The notes under the pieces are model-generated. The model did not search any database. It was not told the DNA's origin and saw nothing but the letters and a program-made list of their open reading frames with translations. From Apostichopus japonicus (taxonomy: Eukaryota; Echinodermata; Holothuroidea; Aspidochirotida; Stichopodidae): a stretch of DNA of 64,000 nt. Numbering within the stretch: position 1 is the first letter of the stretch; every line of letters starts with the position of its first letter. Below are positions 22,700-33,558 of this stretch, piece by piece. Position numbers and translations under genes: made by a program. The stretch covers positions 7,270,501 through 7,334,500 of the forward strand of contig NC_092576.1 of NCBI RefSeq assembly GCF_037975245.1. Reading direction: 5' to 3'.

Positions 22700-24480
22700 T
22701 ATAACACACATAAGTTTTAACTCAACGCGTAATCACCGTTACCAGGTTTTCGTTAATAAAGCCATGAGAATCGGATGACGTGGTCTAAATCTACATCTTC
22801 CTGCAAACCAATCATATTTGATTCCTAGACTCTCTACACGCATGTAGGCGGAGCTTACATGAGGACCTCCCATGAGTGATGTAAAAATGCGTAGTAATAG
22901 ATTTTGGAGTGATCTTGATCCAACCAATTACAACACTTCGAAATTTCCATCCCCGGAGACTTATAAATTCTGTATTATTTAATCGTAAGGTCTCATAATG
23001 ATTTATCGTAAGTAGGAGTCTTCTATATTCTAACCTTGTTGAACGTTTTCAGTTTACAGTTTAATTTTAAGTTAAGTTGATAGAAGTAAAGGAGATTATA
23101 CGCCTACGGAAATTATCAGGCACGTTTCCATCGTTTAAGTAAGGTCGCGATTCTGTAATAATGAAAGGGCCTAACTTTTAATCAGATTGTACAACACTTT
23201 TATATTTTGAGGTAATTGTATTGATAAATGACAATTTCATTCATTCTGATATAGTAAATAGTTGCAGTCATAACGTTTAAACAGTGCAGTATTAGATAGA
23301 CGGGTTGGGGATTCTCGAAATAGCCAGTTTGTAACTGAAAAGGTGTGTGCGGGTGTTTCGGGCGGGTGGAGGGGTGAGAGGGTGGGGCATATTCCAAATA
23401 CCCAGATTTATGTAGGTTGGGACTGAAGTTTAACGGAAAGGTGTGAAACGAACGAATGGGTTTTATACAGGAGGGTTGTTGCCCTTGGGTCGTTAAATGT
23501 GATTCCCAAAGAGGGAGGGGGCGGGGGTTAGGAGTCCGCACTCCCCCCAAAATGACAATTTTATTTTAATAATCAGCCAAGGGACGATGGACGTTGGGGG
23601 ATACCACACCACTTTGCGCACGCCATTGAATTGTCGTTTAGTAGGATCTTACTTGCACCGAATAATTGCGTTTTTAATTCGTGCGTAATATAAGACTACT
23701 TTTACAGTATTGTATGTTGTATACTAAACGATGGAATCGTGCTATGGATATCCTCTTCATTGCCTTCGGTTTGATGAGAATATCTTCTGAAATTACGGGA
23801 AGAGCTTTACAGTATCATATCGTTTGTGCTAAAAATAACATTGTAGACCTAATTAATTTAGTGGTCGAATTTTTAATTAGTGGAGTTCTATATGCAGGCG
23901 AATAAACAACGTGACTACCCATAAAGAAAACAGACAAATACAATTAGTATAAATACGGCATTATAGCTGTTTCGGCTTATTTGAAAAATTATTTGAGATA
24001 ATATTTCTCGATCTACTTTAAAATGACATCCTCAATGACAGCGTACAACACCTCATTAAAGTACTTACAAACAAACACATTAAATCTAACCTGAAACGAA
24101 AGAACTCGAGAAGTACTCATTAAAAACGATAACAGTTTTCAATCATTGATACAGTTCATTCAATATCTAACATTTACTCTTACAAAATCAAACTATCTTC
24201 TATCAAAATGAAACAATTTGAAGAGGCATCTGCAATGTCAGCTTTGAGTATATATACAATTTTTCCTTATTACACTTCAAAATTAATAAAGAACAACTTC
24301 TATCTATTCATCTAAATATTAAAATAACACGAAGAGATACCTAGGAGATCTCAACCGGCCTGCTATTAGTTAATTAAATTCCATGTCATTACAGAGGAGA
24401 GAGATAGAGCGAAATACATAACACTTGAAAGTACTCAAGTTAATTTCATATTAATTAACATAATATTAATTGGCCATTCA
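22700..24480. other. Intergenic, no gene recognised
   Basis: A G-rich stretch at 23295-23550 and otherwise A/T-rich sequence. The short frames here (for example 23200-23550 minus and 23681-23905 plus) show no domain or splice context. Confidence 0.4.
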
Positions 24481-24806
24481 TACTTGCTGAGTACACTCTA
24501 AAAACAAAAGAGTGAACTTTTCACTCTTTTCACGGAGTGAAAAAAATTTAACTCCAAAGGAGCGGAAATTCACTCCATTAGACAACAGAAATCTTCGTAT
24601 TTCAAAGCTAAAGTACTTAATATTCACTCTTTACAAAGGAGTGAAGAAATGAGCCAATCAAATGCTAAGAACGCTCACTCTTACTTTGGAGTGAAGGATC
24701 AACCAATCAGTCAGTACGCGTTTCTTCGAATACAGAAATATTTGTAGTTACGCCATGTTTTTACTCGTTTGCCTTCGCTCGTTCTTGTCGTTTTACATCT
24801 TAAAAC

Positions 24807-24870
24807 ATGTCAGTTTCGCAGTGGCTTGAAGAAAGCGGATTTGGACGTGATGGTATTCAGTTGTTTGGAG
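24807..24870 (+). CDS. SAM-domain-like first exon inside the CACTCT element
   Basis: An ATG at 24807 opens 21 codons (MSVSQWLEESGFGRDGIQLF) that look like helix 1 of a SAM domain (W.EE.GF...Q.F) and end at a perfect donor GGAG|GTAAGG. Two CCAAT boxes lie 110-160 bases upstream (about 24651 and 24691), so the element may carry its own promoter. No following exon could be identified. It may be a captured host exon or the start of the element's own protein gene. Confidence 0.4.
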
Positions 24871-25061
24871 GTAAGGTTAACAAGCAAATGTTGAAAGAAC
24901 GTGAAATTATATAGAATTTAGAAGGTTGCCATGGCCGCAGGTCGTCGTTGCCTACAGTCGATTGGCTAGGCTCTTAAACGTTACGCTTAACAGTGTAGCG
25001 GAAACATTTAACATTAGGCTTGGTACCATACACATTAACACATTGGCTAGTTGTTTGGAGG

Positions 25062-25132
25062 CACAGGCACTCGTAACGTTATGTAGGTGTCTAGTATATA
25101 AACACGCCTACATAACGTTACGAGTGCCTGTG
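25062..25132. repeat. 26-bp perfect fold-back
   Basis: Bases 25062-25087 (CACAGGCACTCGTAACGTTA and on) and 25107-25132 are exact reverse complements with a 19-base centre. Confidence 0.9.
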
Positions 25133-25574
25133 TTCGGAGGTAAGGCCTATGCCTAAGGCTAATGTTAGGCCTATGAGTAATGGGCCAGAAGTTAATGCAG
25201 CTAAGGTCCAGGAATTGTTTTTTCTTAATGAACGTTTTCCTTTATGATTCTTTGTTATTTCACGTATCAAGATGTAACGTCACAAACTGAAACAGAGACA
25301 GCAGAATTACCAGGTTGTTTTTGGATACAATTATTCACAGGTGGAAAATTCGGAATAAGGGGAAATTTCCTGAAAGAAAATTACAAAATAATAGTAGAAA
25401 CAATCAACTTCGGACGACAAACAATTGCAATGTTCAATCATAACTATCATGAATAGCAATAGCTAATAATATATATGTATGTCCCTCTTTACAAAGTTCA
25501 CTAGGTCTATATCAATTTAACCTCAATATACGGGAGAAAAATACTACATGGCATTAAGGTTAAATAGCATTTAC

Positions 25575-26330
25575 AGTACAAACAGCAATGAGTAATACTG
25601 TAGAAAACCAGTCAGAGCCTTAAAGGAATACCAATTTTAAACAACATTGCCTTTTACCAGTTAATACAACAAAGTTGAACCACTTTCACTATTTATTTCA
25701 CAAGGGAATGCAAATATGGACAGAAAATACAATTAAACTTGAACTGTGTTGGATTATCCGAATGATTGATTACAATTCAGGTATGTTTATGGTCCTACGC
25801 AGCTGAGAAAGAAACTTATGCCAAAAGATTGCATGACCTTCTAACCCCTTAAAAGCGAATATCCGAAGAGAGTTACAAATGCCTATACACAGTGTATGGA
25901 CATAGCAAATGAAACACCCTCCAAAGCAAACACAAGATTCATCTACTTTAAGATGGGTACTATCTGTGATGTTAAGTAACTTCATTCATAGTACAGACAG
26001 CAATGAGTAATAATGTAGAAAACCAGTCAGGGTCTGAAAGGAATATCAATAATTAACAACGTTGCCCTTTACCAGTTAATTATACGACAAAGATGTATCC
26101 CCTTTCACTATTTAATTCACAAGGGAATACAAAATTAATATGGACAGAAAATAGAATTAATCTATCAACTGTGTTGGAAAATCTGAATGATTGCTTACAA
26201 CAGGGATGTTAATGGTCCTATGCAGCAGAGAGAGAAACTTATGCCAAAAGATTGATTGAACTTCTAACCCCTAAAAGGGAATATCATAAGAGCGTTATAT
26301 ATGACTACACACAGTGTATTGTTCTGTAGT
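25575..26330. repeat. Direct repeat, two units of about 340 bp
   Basis: Units at about 25575-25915 and 25990-26330 share AGCAATGAGTAATA, TTTACCAGTTAAT, TTTCACTATTTA and AACTTATGCCAAAAGATTG. They are diverged and noncoding. Confidence 0.85.
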
Positions 26331-26925
26331 GCAGTACCAAAGGTAAGGACCATTTGTTGTGTTTGGTGTAAAGGTTATTACCCTTCCTGCTTCAACTGTT
26401 GGATAGTTTTTAATAGACAAAATTGATAGTGATGTAAAGACGTTATTTTGTCAACTAAAGTGTACCACAGAATTATAAACTAAAAAAATCTCTCCATTAT
26501 ATCCATAACCACACATTTTTAACTGGGTAATAATGATTTGAAATAACTTTGTCGTTTCAGGTAGGCTGTGTGCACCAACGTTGGCCAATTTGTTAAGGAG
26601 AAGCCCCTGAAGTGTACCCAACCTTTTCTGCTGGGCCAAGGTCCAGACAGGAGGCCAACCCAATTCGTTTTGATTCAACAAGCTCACCAGTTTGGGACTC
26701 CATCACAGTTGCAATTGGCAGGATTTTTAAATTTCATTTGTTTTAATATTCATTTTGCCATTCCATTAACAACATTTTACAATTATATTTTTGAAGGGCT
26801 AATATTTAAGGTGCATAGTAAGACCAGATAAGGTAAGTCCAAAAGTTAGGTCTCTGAATGTTTCTCTGGCAAATGTGTGAGCATTCATAGATTCAAAGAT
26901 TAAAGGTATGTAGACAGGTAGCTAT

Positions 26926-27046
26926 TACTTCAGTTGAAATATCATAACCCCCCCCAAGAAAAAAAAAATAAAAGTAAAGTATATATATATATATATATAT
27001 ATATACTTTTTTTGGGGGGGTGGTTTATGATATTTCAACTGAAGTT
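26926..27046. repeat. Fold-back around a C-run, (TA)n and G-run
   Basis: ACTTCAGTTGAAATATCATA at 26927 is repeated in reverse complement near 27026-27045, with matching C-run/G-run and AAGTATATA/TATATACTT inside. The arms are about 45 bases with small length changes in the homopolymers. Confidence 0.85.
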
Positions 27047-27162
27047 ATGACATTTTGCTATCAAATTTTGTCAGCTTAAAATTAAAGTGGATATTACTTG
27101 AAAAGTGCAGCTGCTATTTTGACTTTTTCAGAGACCATCTTACTCAGAATTTCATACACTTC

Positions 27163-27260
27163 TGCAGGGTTCGCAGGTTTCTTCCGGGGGTGGAAAAAAC
27201 CGCGGAATAAACCGCGGTTTTTTCCACCCGGAAGAAATAGGTTTCTTCCAGTTTCTTCCG
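27163..27260. repeat. GGTTTCTTCC hairpin element, copy 1
   Basis: It begins GCAGGGTTCG and GGTTTCTTCC and contains the inverted pair 27181-27205 / 27212-27234 (GTGGAAAAAACCGCGG and its complement). A related copy is at 28527-28655. Confidence 0.7.
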
Positions 27261-27731
27261 GACAAAATGGAAGAAACTCATATTTTGGGGAAAAACTGTT
27301 GATATAGTTTCATAACAACCTGCAATGATTTCTAACTATGTAATAAATGGACAAGAAACACTATAGTGTCATCTAGGTAGTCTATATCTAAGTTTGGAGC
27401 ACATGACCTGCTTCCGGCATATACTGTACACAATATAGTATTAGGCTACTAGCATCGGACAATTCAGGGAACAACTATGGGCAAGCAATATTTTGCAGAC
27501 CAGAATGGTCCTGATTATAGCCCAGTTCTTAGATAAAAACTAGTTTCTGAGTGGAGGGCAAGTGTTCCCTGGAAACTAGTGTAGGCCTACTAAAATGCAC
27601 ACTTATTACTACGATTTCATTGACCACTATGGCCATATTTTGTGGAGATTGAACTCAAGACATGAGGGTTACAGATTCGACTGGAAGTTGTAGTGTGAAA
27701 TGAGGGCTGGCTCGTGGCCAGCTGTGTTTAA

Positions 27732-28089
27732 AGGGTGTGAAGACTCGCCCAAAAAGAAACGTCTAATGCCGGTAATCTGACCTAGTTTTGAATTAGGTGT
27801 AACAGAAGTGTTCAACACTACCATCGATTGCAGAAAATACACACACAGCTTGCTACCATCAGTAATTATACACTAGTATAGTCAGTACATACAGCTGCAG
27901 TCAATACCCACAGCACAGTGTATACAAACAATGCAGCGATGGACAACTCAGGTCCAGCTAAAAATAAATAGGTATCACGTTTCATTACTGTACTGTCTGC
28001 ATTTTGTAGCGACACGAACAAAATGTCACTTGCAAGCAACGGAAAGTTAACTTTTTCAGAGGGCCGTTTGGGGCGAGTCTTCCATGCCT
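27732..28089. mobile_element. TTAA-flanked MITE, second copy
   Basis: Related to 3749-4072 over its length, with better-kept ends: AGGGTGTGAAGACTCGCCC and GGGGCGAGTCTTCCATGCC. TTAA is present on both sides (27728-27731 and 28090-28093). Confidence 0.8.
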
Positions 28090-28526
28090 TTAATTGTGGA
28101 TGTTTGTTCTTTTTGCTGTTGGGATGACAAGTCCTCCTGTTAACTACAAGTTGTAATTTAGGGAGTTGCAGAAATTAAACTGTTGCCTAAATCTAACAGA
28201 TATTGTTCGGCTATTTTCTTGGTGTTCATTGTATTAAATCCTCAGTTCATGGGCCAATCCAGGTTAATCATTCAGACAGTATGGCCAGTTATGCAATTCT
28301 GGTTGATGGGGGGGGGGGGGGGGTTGCGAGATGATAAGTAGTCCTTCAATATTGTGATTTATAAGCAAACATCTTTTGGTGTAGAAAAACAACCCAATAT
28401 TAAAATCAAAACAAAAATATCATATTTTGATGGTTTCAATGGTATGCATTTCAGTCAGATGATGGTAAACTATTTGTCTCTTTATCATGTATGTGGGTTG
28501 TGCTGCTTAAGAGCCAATTTTCACAG

Positions 28527-28655
28527 TTTCTTCCGGTTTCTTCCAGTTTCTTCCGGAAGAAACTGGAAGAAACCTGGAAGAAACAGGTTTCTTCCAGTTT
28601 CTTCCACGTCCCCGGAAGAAATAGGTTTCTTCCGGAAGAAACCGAACCCTGCACT
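28527..28655. repeat. GGTTTCTTCC hairpin element, copy 2
   Basis: It contains a perfect 40-bp palindrome at 28535-28574 (GGTTTCTTCCAGTTTCTTCC and its complement) and more GGAAGAAAC words. It ends GAACCCTGC, the reverse of the start of the copy at 27163. A 14-base G-run lies just left at 28309-28323. Confidence 0.75.
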
Positions 28656-29248
28656 TCCGTATGAATGGGAACTTTGACCTTTCTGTTTACCTTTAAATTC
28701 CAACTTTGGTTATTCTTTATTAACAAGTTTGATAGTTTTAAGAAGCATATGAAGGTATGTTTTATTCATTACGTACTGCTATGTTAGTAATTAAATGGTT
28801 TAATTTAACCTTTAATGAATGATACATTCTTTGTAAAGGAATTATTCAATAGCATATTATGAACTCAAAATTTAGACTACTTGACTAACTTTCTATTTTG
28901 ATATATTTTTCATTCATCTTTATTACTTTGCATGGTACCAATTAGAGCGGGAGCCCAGAGGGTTTGGTTAGCTGGGAAGGTAACCAATTGCCTTGTACGT
29001 CACAATGTTCACAGTGCATTCCTGTATATGAAACCAGACGACTGGCAAACCGGCTGTGGTGGGTGTGGCTGGGAGAGCAATTTTAAAGTCACCTAATAGC
29101 TAACCTAGATCAGCTTTCATGGTAACCACATCAAAGTAAGTACAATGTGTCAGGTACAGTATGGCCCCAAGAGCAACAAATGGCCATCGCCAGTAATTAT
29201 TGGTGGTGGGGTACCCCTGCCAGTCATCAATAATTGACCCCTCACGGC

Positions 29249-29803
29249 TGACCTAGGTCAGCTCACGAGGTAACCAATTGAAACCTACTGGAAAATGATG
29301 GTTAGGACTTCAGATACAAGGGATGGGCATTGCCAGTGATTTTTATTGGTGGGGTACCCCTGCCAGTACACCCCCAAAATGCCCCTCCTCTCATTGACCT
29401 AGGTCAGCTCATGAAGTAACCAGTTGAAAACTACTGGAAAATGATTGGCAGGACTATATATGTAAGGGATGGGCATTTCCAGTAATTTATATTAGTGGGG
29501 TACTCCTGCCAGTAGACCCCCAAAATGCCCATCCCCCTCTCATTGACCTAGGTCAGCTCATGATGTAACCAGTTGAAACCTACTGGAAAATGATAGGTAT
29601 CACTTCATATGTAAGGGATGGGCATTTCCAGTAATGTATATTAGTTGGGTAACCCTGCCAGTAGACCCCCAAAATGCCTATCCCCCTCATTGACCTAGGT
29701 GAGCTCATGATGTAACCAGTTGAAACCTACTGGAAAATGATAGGTAGGACTCCAGATTTAAGGAGAGTCATTTCCAGTAATTTCCACTGGTGGGGTACCC
29801 CTG
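29249..29803. repeat. Tandem 147-bp units, left arm
   Basis: Four units start with TGACCTAGGTCAGCTC or a close variant at about 29250, 29397, 29546 and 29691, and share ACTGGAAAATGAT, GATGGGCATTTCCAGTAAT and CCCCCAAAATGCCC. Confidence 0.9.
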
Positions 29804-30442
29804 TCCATTGTCCCAATTGTCAATTGTACTAAAAACAGTGAACAAATTAAAGTTTACCTCTAATAATAGGTCTTCATATAAAGTTATCACACATACTGAC
29901 ATAGGGGAGGGTTATAAAAAGTCATAACTTCTTTCTTTCATGGCATGGAATTTTTTATTCACAGCGGTTATCGAGAGGTCAAAGTCAATGATCAGAGTTT
30001 ATATATAGTCCTCTCAAAGAAACCAAGTTTCAGGTCATAGGTCGTAGATTATTGTTTTATGGTTTTTCACAAAAAATGTCCCCATGCTAAAAGAAATTGG
30101 AATGGCAACAAAAATCACAAACAGTGAATCATTCACCAGATTAATATATTTTTCCTTGACCCCTGGAAACAGGCTGGTGACACTGGCATGGACCACGTGT
30201 TTCAATCAGACAATCACCTTGGCATTAGTAAAGCTACGGTAACTTGAACGGACCACTTCAGAACAGCTGAATGAAATGAACGTAGACTGTCAAGAACATA
30301 CTTCCTGAATAACCACACAGGTTGTATTCAGTCATTTGAGGCCACCTATGAGTGGTTACACTGTATCTGGGGTGTTTCGGGGAGTCTTGGGGTGTGAGCT
30401 AAAATATAATGTGAGACAGTGGTTGGAGATGTTGGGACAATG

Positions 30443-31140
30443 GATAGGGGTACCCCACCAGTGGAAATTACTGGAAATGACTCTCCTTAAATCTGGAGTA
30501 CTACCTATCATTTTCCAGTAGTTTTCAATTGGTTACACCATAAGCTCACCTAGGTTAATAAGGGGGGGGCGGACTCTGGCAGTGGTGGCCCATCAATATA
30601 AATTACTGGAAATGCCCATCCCTTACATATAGAGTCCTGCCAATCATTTTCCAGTAGGTTTCAACTGGTTACTTCATGACCTCACCTAGGTCAATGAGGG
30701 GATGGGCATTTTGGGGGTCTACTGGCAGGGGTACCCCACCAATATAAATTACTGGAAATGCCCATCCCTTACCTATAGAGTCCTGCCAATCATTTTCCAG
30801 TAGTTTTCAACTGGTTACTTCATGAGCTGACCTAGGTCAATGAGGGAGAGGGGCATTTTGGGGGTCTTCTGGCAGGGGTACCCCACCAATATAAATTACT
30901 GGAAATGCCCATTCCTTACACATAGAGTCCTGCCAATCATTTTCCAGTAGTTTTTTAACTGGTTACTTCATGAGCTGACCTAGGTCAATGAGGGGAGGGG
31001 CATTTTGGGGGTCTACTGGCAGGGGTACCCCACCAATAAAAATCACTGGCAATGCCCATCCCTTGTATCTGAAATCCTAACCATCATTTTCCAGTAGGTT
31101 TCAACTGGGTACCTCGTGAGCTGACCTAGGTCAGCCGTGA
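30443..31140. repeat. Tandem 147-bp units, right arm (inverted)
   Basis: The same units in reverse, with the CTAGGT core at about 30550, 30683, 30829, 30977 and 31120. Confidence 0.9.
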
Positions 31141-31440
31141 GGGGTCAATTATTGATGACTGGCAGGGGTACCCCACCACCAATAATTACTGGCGATGGCC
31201 ATTTGTTGCTCTTGGGGCCATACTGTACCTGACACATTGTACTTACTTTGATGTGGTTACCATGAAAGCTGATCTAGGTTAGCTATTAGGTGACTTTAAA
31301 ATTGCTCTCCCAGCCACACCCACCACAGCCGGTTTGCCAGTCGTCTGGTTTCATATACAGGAATGCACTGTGAACATTGTGACGTACAAGGCAATTGGTT
31401 ACCTTCCCAGCTAACCAAACCCTCTGGGCTCCCGGTCTAA

Positions 31441-32400
31441 ATGCATCTGTTTAAAAATTGGACACTCTTAGACTGTTTTCAGACGCCACCATTATTTTGA
31501 ATTTTGAAACTCTGTTATGAGTACCCTATAACATGAAATTCTTTTAGGTGGGTATTGTTTTCAAAAAGCAAATTGAATTGTTGTGATCCAATTCCCATAG
31601 TTAAAATATTTAGATATTTTTTTTTATTTAAATATATTTACTAGTGCCTTAATATGAATTAATAATACGTGGTATGTGCTGAGTTAATTTCCTTTCAAAT
31701 GTTTGCATAAATTACTATTGTAAACCTAAAAGTGTTGCCACCCAGAGGGTTGACGGGTTTAGATGTACATAGGATGGAGCGTTTAATTACTATCTGTCAG
31801 GAATTAACCATTTTGCTGTAAAATATCGGTTCACCAGTCATAAACAGTAGTATCCCAGTGTGATTGTTGTTCTTCATACATTTTTCACAGATTTATAAAG
31901 ACGCCAAAACGAGTTCGAAAATGATAAATGTTTGCATATTGCAAATTGAAATTGTAAGATTGAGTTATTTGCAAAAACATTTTTGAGGTATTGCCAGCAC
32001 ACTCTGGTACATGTTTCATAGACGTAACTAGAATTATTTTTTAATTATAAGAAAATCACATTTTTATGAGAGGAACATACAAGTGGGGTGAGTGAATCAT
32101 TCATTGCATATTTTTGTGCCTTTGTATGTTTGTAATTTTGCTTCATTCTGTGTTTGTATATGAAACTTGGTATCATTTTCACTATTTAATATATATTTAG
32201 TACCATAAATTGTTGTCTTTGTCCTTTTTTATGTTTGTTAACAGTGTCTAAATCTAGTAAATCGTCTTATCGTCAGCGTAGTAGCCCATTCCATTGTCTT
32301 GATCTTTGGATGCATCCTTGTTTAGCAATATTTCTGTGAATGGATAGGGCCTTTCCATTGAGTCTCAAACTCATTCTATCAATCCCGTCCCTCAAAATCA
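31441..32400. other. Right interior of the CACTCT element, no gene seen
   Basis: A/T-rich sequence between the nested fold-back element and the right subterminal CACTCTTT array. No open frame or domain is seen. Confidence 0.35.
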
Positions 32401-32649
32401 GCTGTAAAATATCATTAACTCTTTAAAGAGTGAAATTCACTCTTTTAAAAGAGTGATTGTCACTCTTTCTAGAGTGAAAAAGCCCACTCTTTCAGAGTGA
32501 AAAGCTCACTCTTTGAAGGAGTGAACATTCTCACTCTTTTGAAAGAGTGAATTTCACTCTTCATGGAGTGATCACTCACTACACTCTCAGAAAGAGTGAG
32601 AATTCACTCCAAACGAGTGAAAATTCACTCTTTTGTTTTTAGAGTGTAG

Positions 32650-33440
32650 GCTGCTCTTTATCAGTTCTGTCAAAATATATCTATAAGATATGGTTTCTAT
32701 TCTGATTAGCAAGCATTTTATTTAAAAAATTAGGATTACGCATTATTATTTAACTCTCTTTAATTCCAACCTTCTTGTGAAATCTTATTCAATAAGTATT
32801 GGTGTTTTCAATTAAGTTTTGTTGTTAAGACTGTTTGAAACAGGGATTTCGTCTTTAAATATCCCACGAGAGTAAACCCGATAAGGAAATGGACAAATTT
32901 CCAGCTAAATTAATATAATAAAATCAGTTGGCTAATAATATACCCAACACTGTGTACGTAAGGATCAAACCAAATTATAGGCAGTTTACCCATGTTATTT
33001 GCAAAAAAAAAGAGATAACTTGGTCAAAAATCTCGGCATCTTGTTCTGGGGCTTAAATTGTAGGCAACGTTAGTTGGTTACATGGGTACCAAAGCTTGGG
33101 TAAAATTTCCCAACTTTTCAAGATTGTCATCATATATGTAATACATTTGGTATTGTCGTTCCTTAATTAAGTGCATGAGTGTGGTGATTTGCAATGATGA
33201 AAGCGTACGTAAGTAACAATGAACTACGTTTAACACTTAAAAAATATTAATATTCAGTCATGTTCTGCTATAACTTTGCTTATGTTTAATCGTAGGTAGT
33301 GACGTAGGTAGTATGACGTAGGTCGTACGACGTAAGTTTTATGAAGTCTCGAATATCATCAGTGTCTGACGAAATGGTTTTATTTATAGCTATGGATCAG
33401 GTATAATAAATGATATCGATTAACTTGACAATATTCAGTA
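32650..33440. other. Intergenic between the element and the gene A' tail
   Basis: It probably includes the former 3' untranslated region of gene A'. Nothing else is recognised. Confidence 0.35.
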
Positions 33441-33447
33441 ATAGTGC

Positions 33448-33558
33448 TTATATTAGGTGCTCAATGTAGTCACCACCTAACGAATCCTTTTCCAAGCTCG
33501 CATATCTCGGTTCATCTGCAGCAATATCCCCACCATCATTATCATCATCACCATTTGG
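33448..33558 (-). pseudogene. Gene A' C-terminal tail exon
   Basis: The exon reads PNGDDDNDGGDI, then DEPRYASLEKD and GGDYIEHLI, stop. It is acidic and has two spaced tyrosines like the gene C tail (EPxY...DYI), but the second motif is YIEHLI. This tail lies outside the duplicated block, so it shows the original 3' end of the A lineage. Confidence 0.8.

Larger units (their letters stand above)
28942..31440. mobile_element. 2.5-kb fold-back element with arms of nearly 1 kb
   Basis: The ends TTAGAGCGGGAGCCCAGAGG and the reverse complement of the right end differ at one base, and the arms stay almost identical through several hundred bases. Both arms contain tandem units of about 147 bp (29249-29803 and 30443-31140) carrying the palindrome TGACCTAGGTCA and GGGGTACCCC. 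The centre (about 29805-30440) has no open frame of note. The form recalls Drosophila FB or Galileo elements. It is nested inside the CACTCT element. Confidence 0.88.
24494..32646. mobile_element. 8.15-kb inverted-repeat element with CACTCT ends
   Basis: The left end CACTCTAAAAACAAAAGAGT at 24494 is matched by its reverse complement ending at 32646; the identity continues for about 33 bases with one indel. TA flanks both ends (24492-24493 and 32647-32648), which may be a 2-bp target duplication. Both subterminal regions are packed with CACTCTTT/AAAGAGTG words (24500-24700 and 32410-32640), as in CACTA-like elements. The interior holds a SAM-like exon, direct repeats, hairpins, a MITE and a nested fold-back element. 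No transposase is recognised, so the superfamily is open. Confidence 0.75.

Noticed and set aside
23200..23550. Pro/His-rich minus-strand frame of 116 codons
   Set aside because: It runs through a G-rich tract with biased composition and shows no splice or domain support.
24500..24700. Regular CACTCTTT/AAAGAGTG spacing that looks array-like
   Set aside because: The words occur in both orientations near transposon ends, without equal spacers; this is not a CRISPR array, and the genome is eukaryotic.
26451..26687. Minus-strand 78-codon frame inside the CACTCT element
   Set aside because: It has no recognisable domain and no donor or acceptor in phase; it could not be tied to the SAM-like exon, which is on the other strand.
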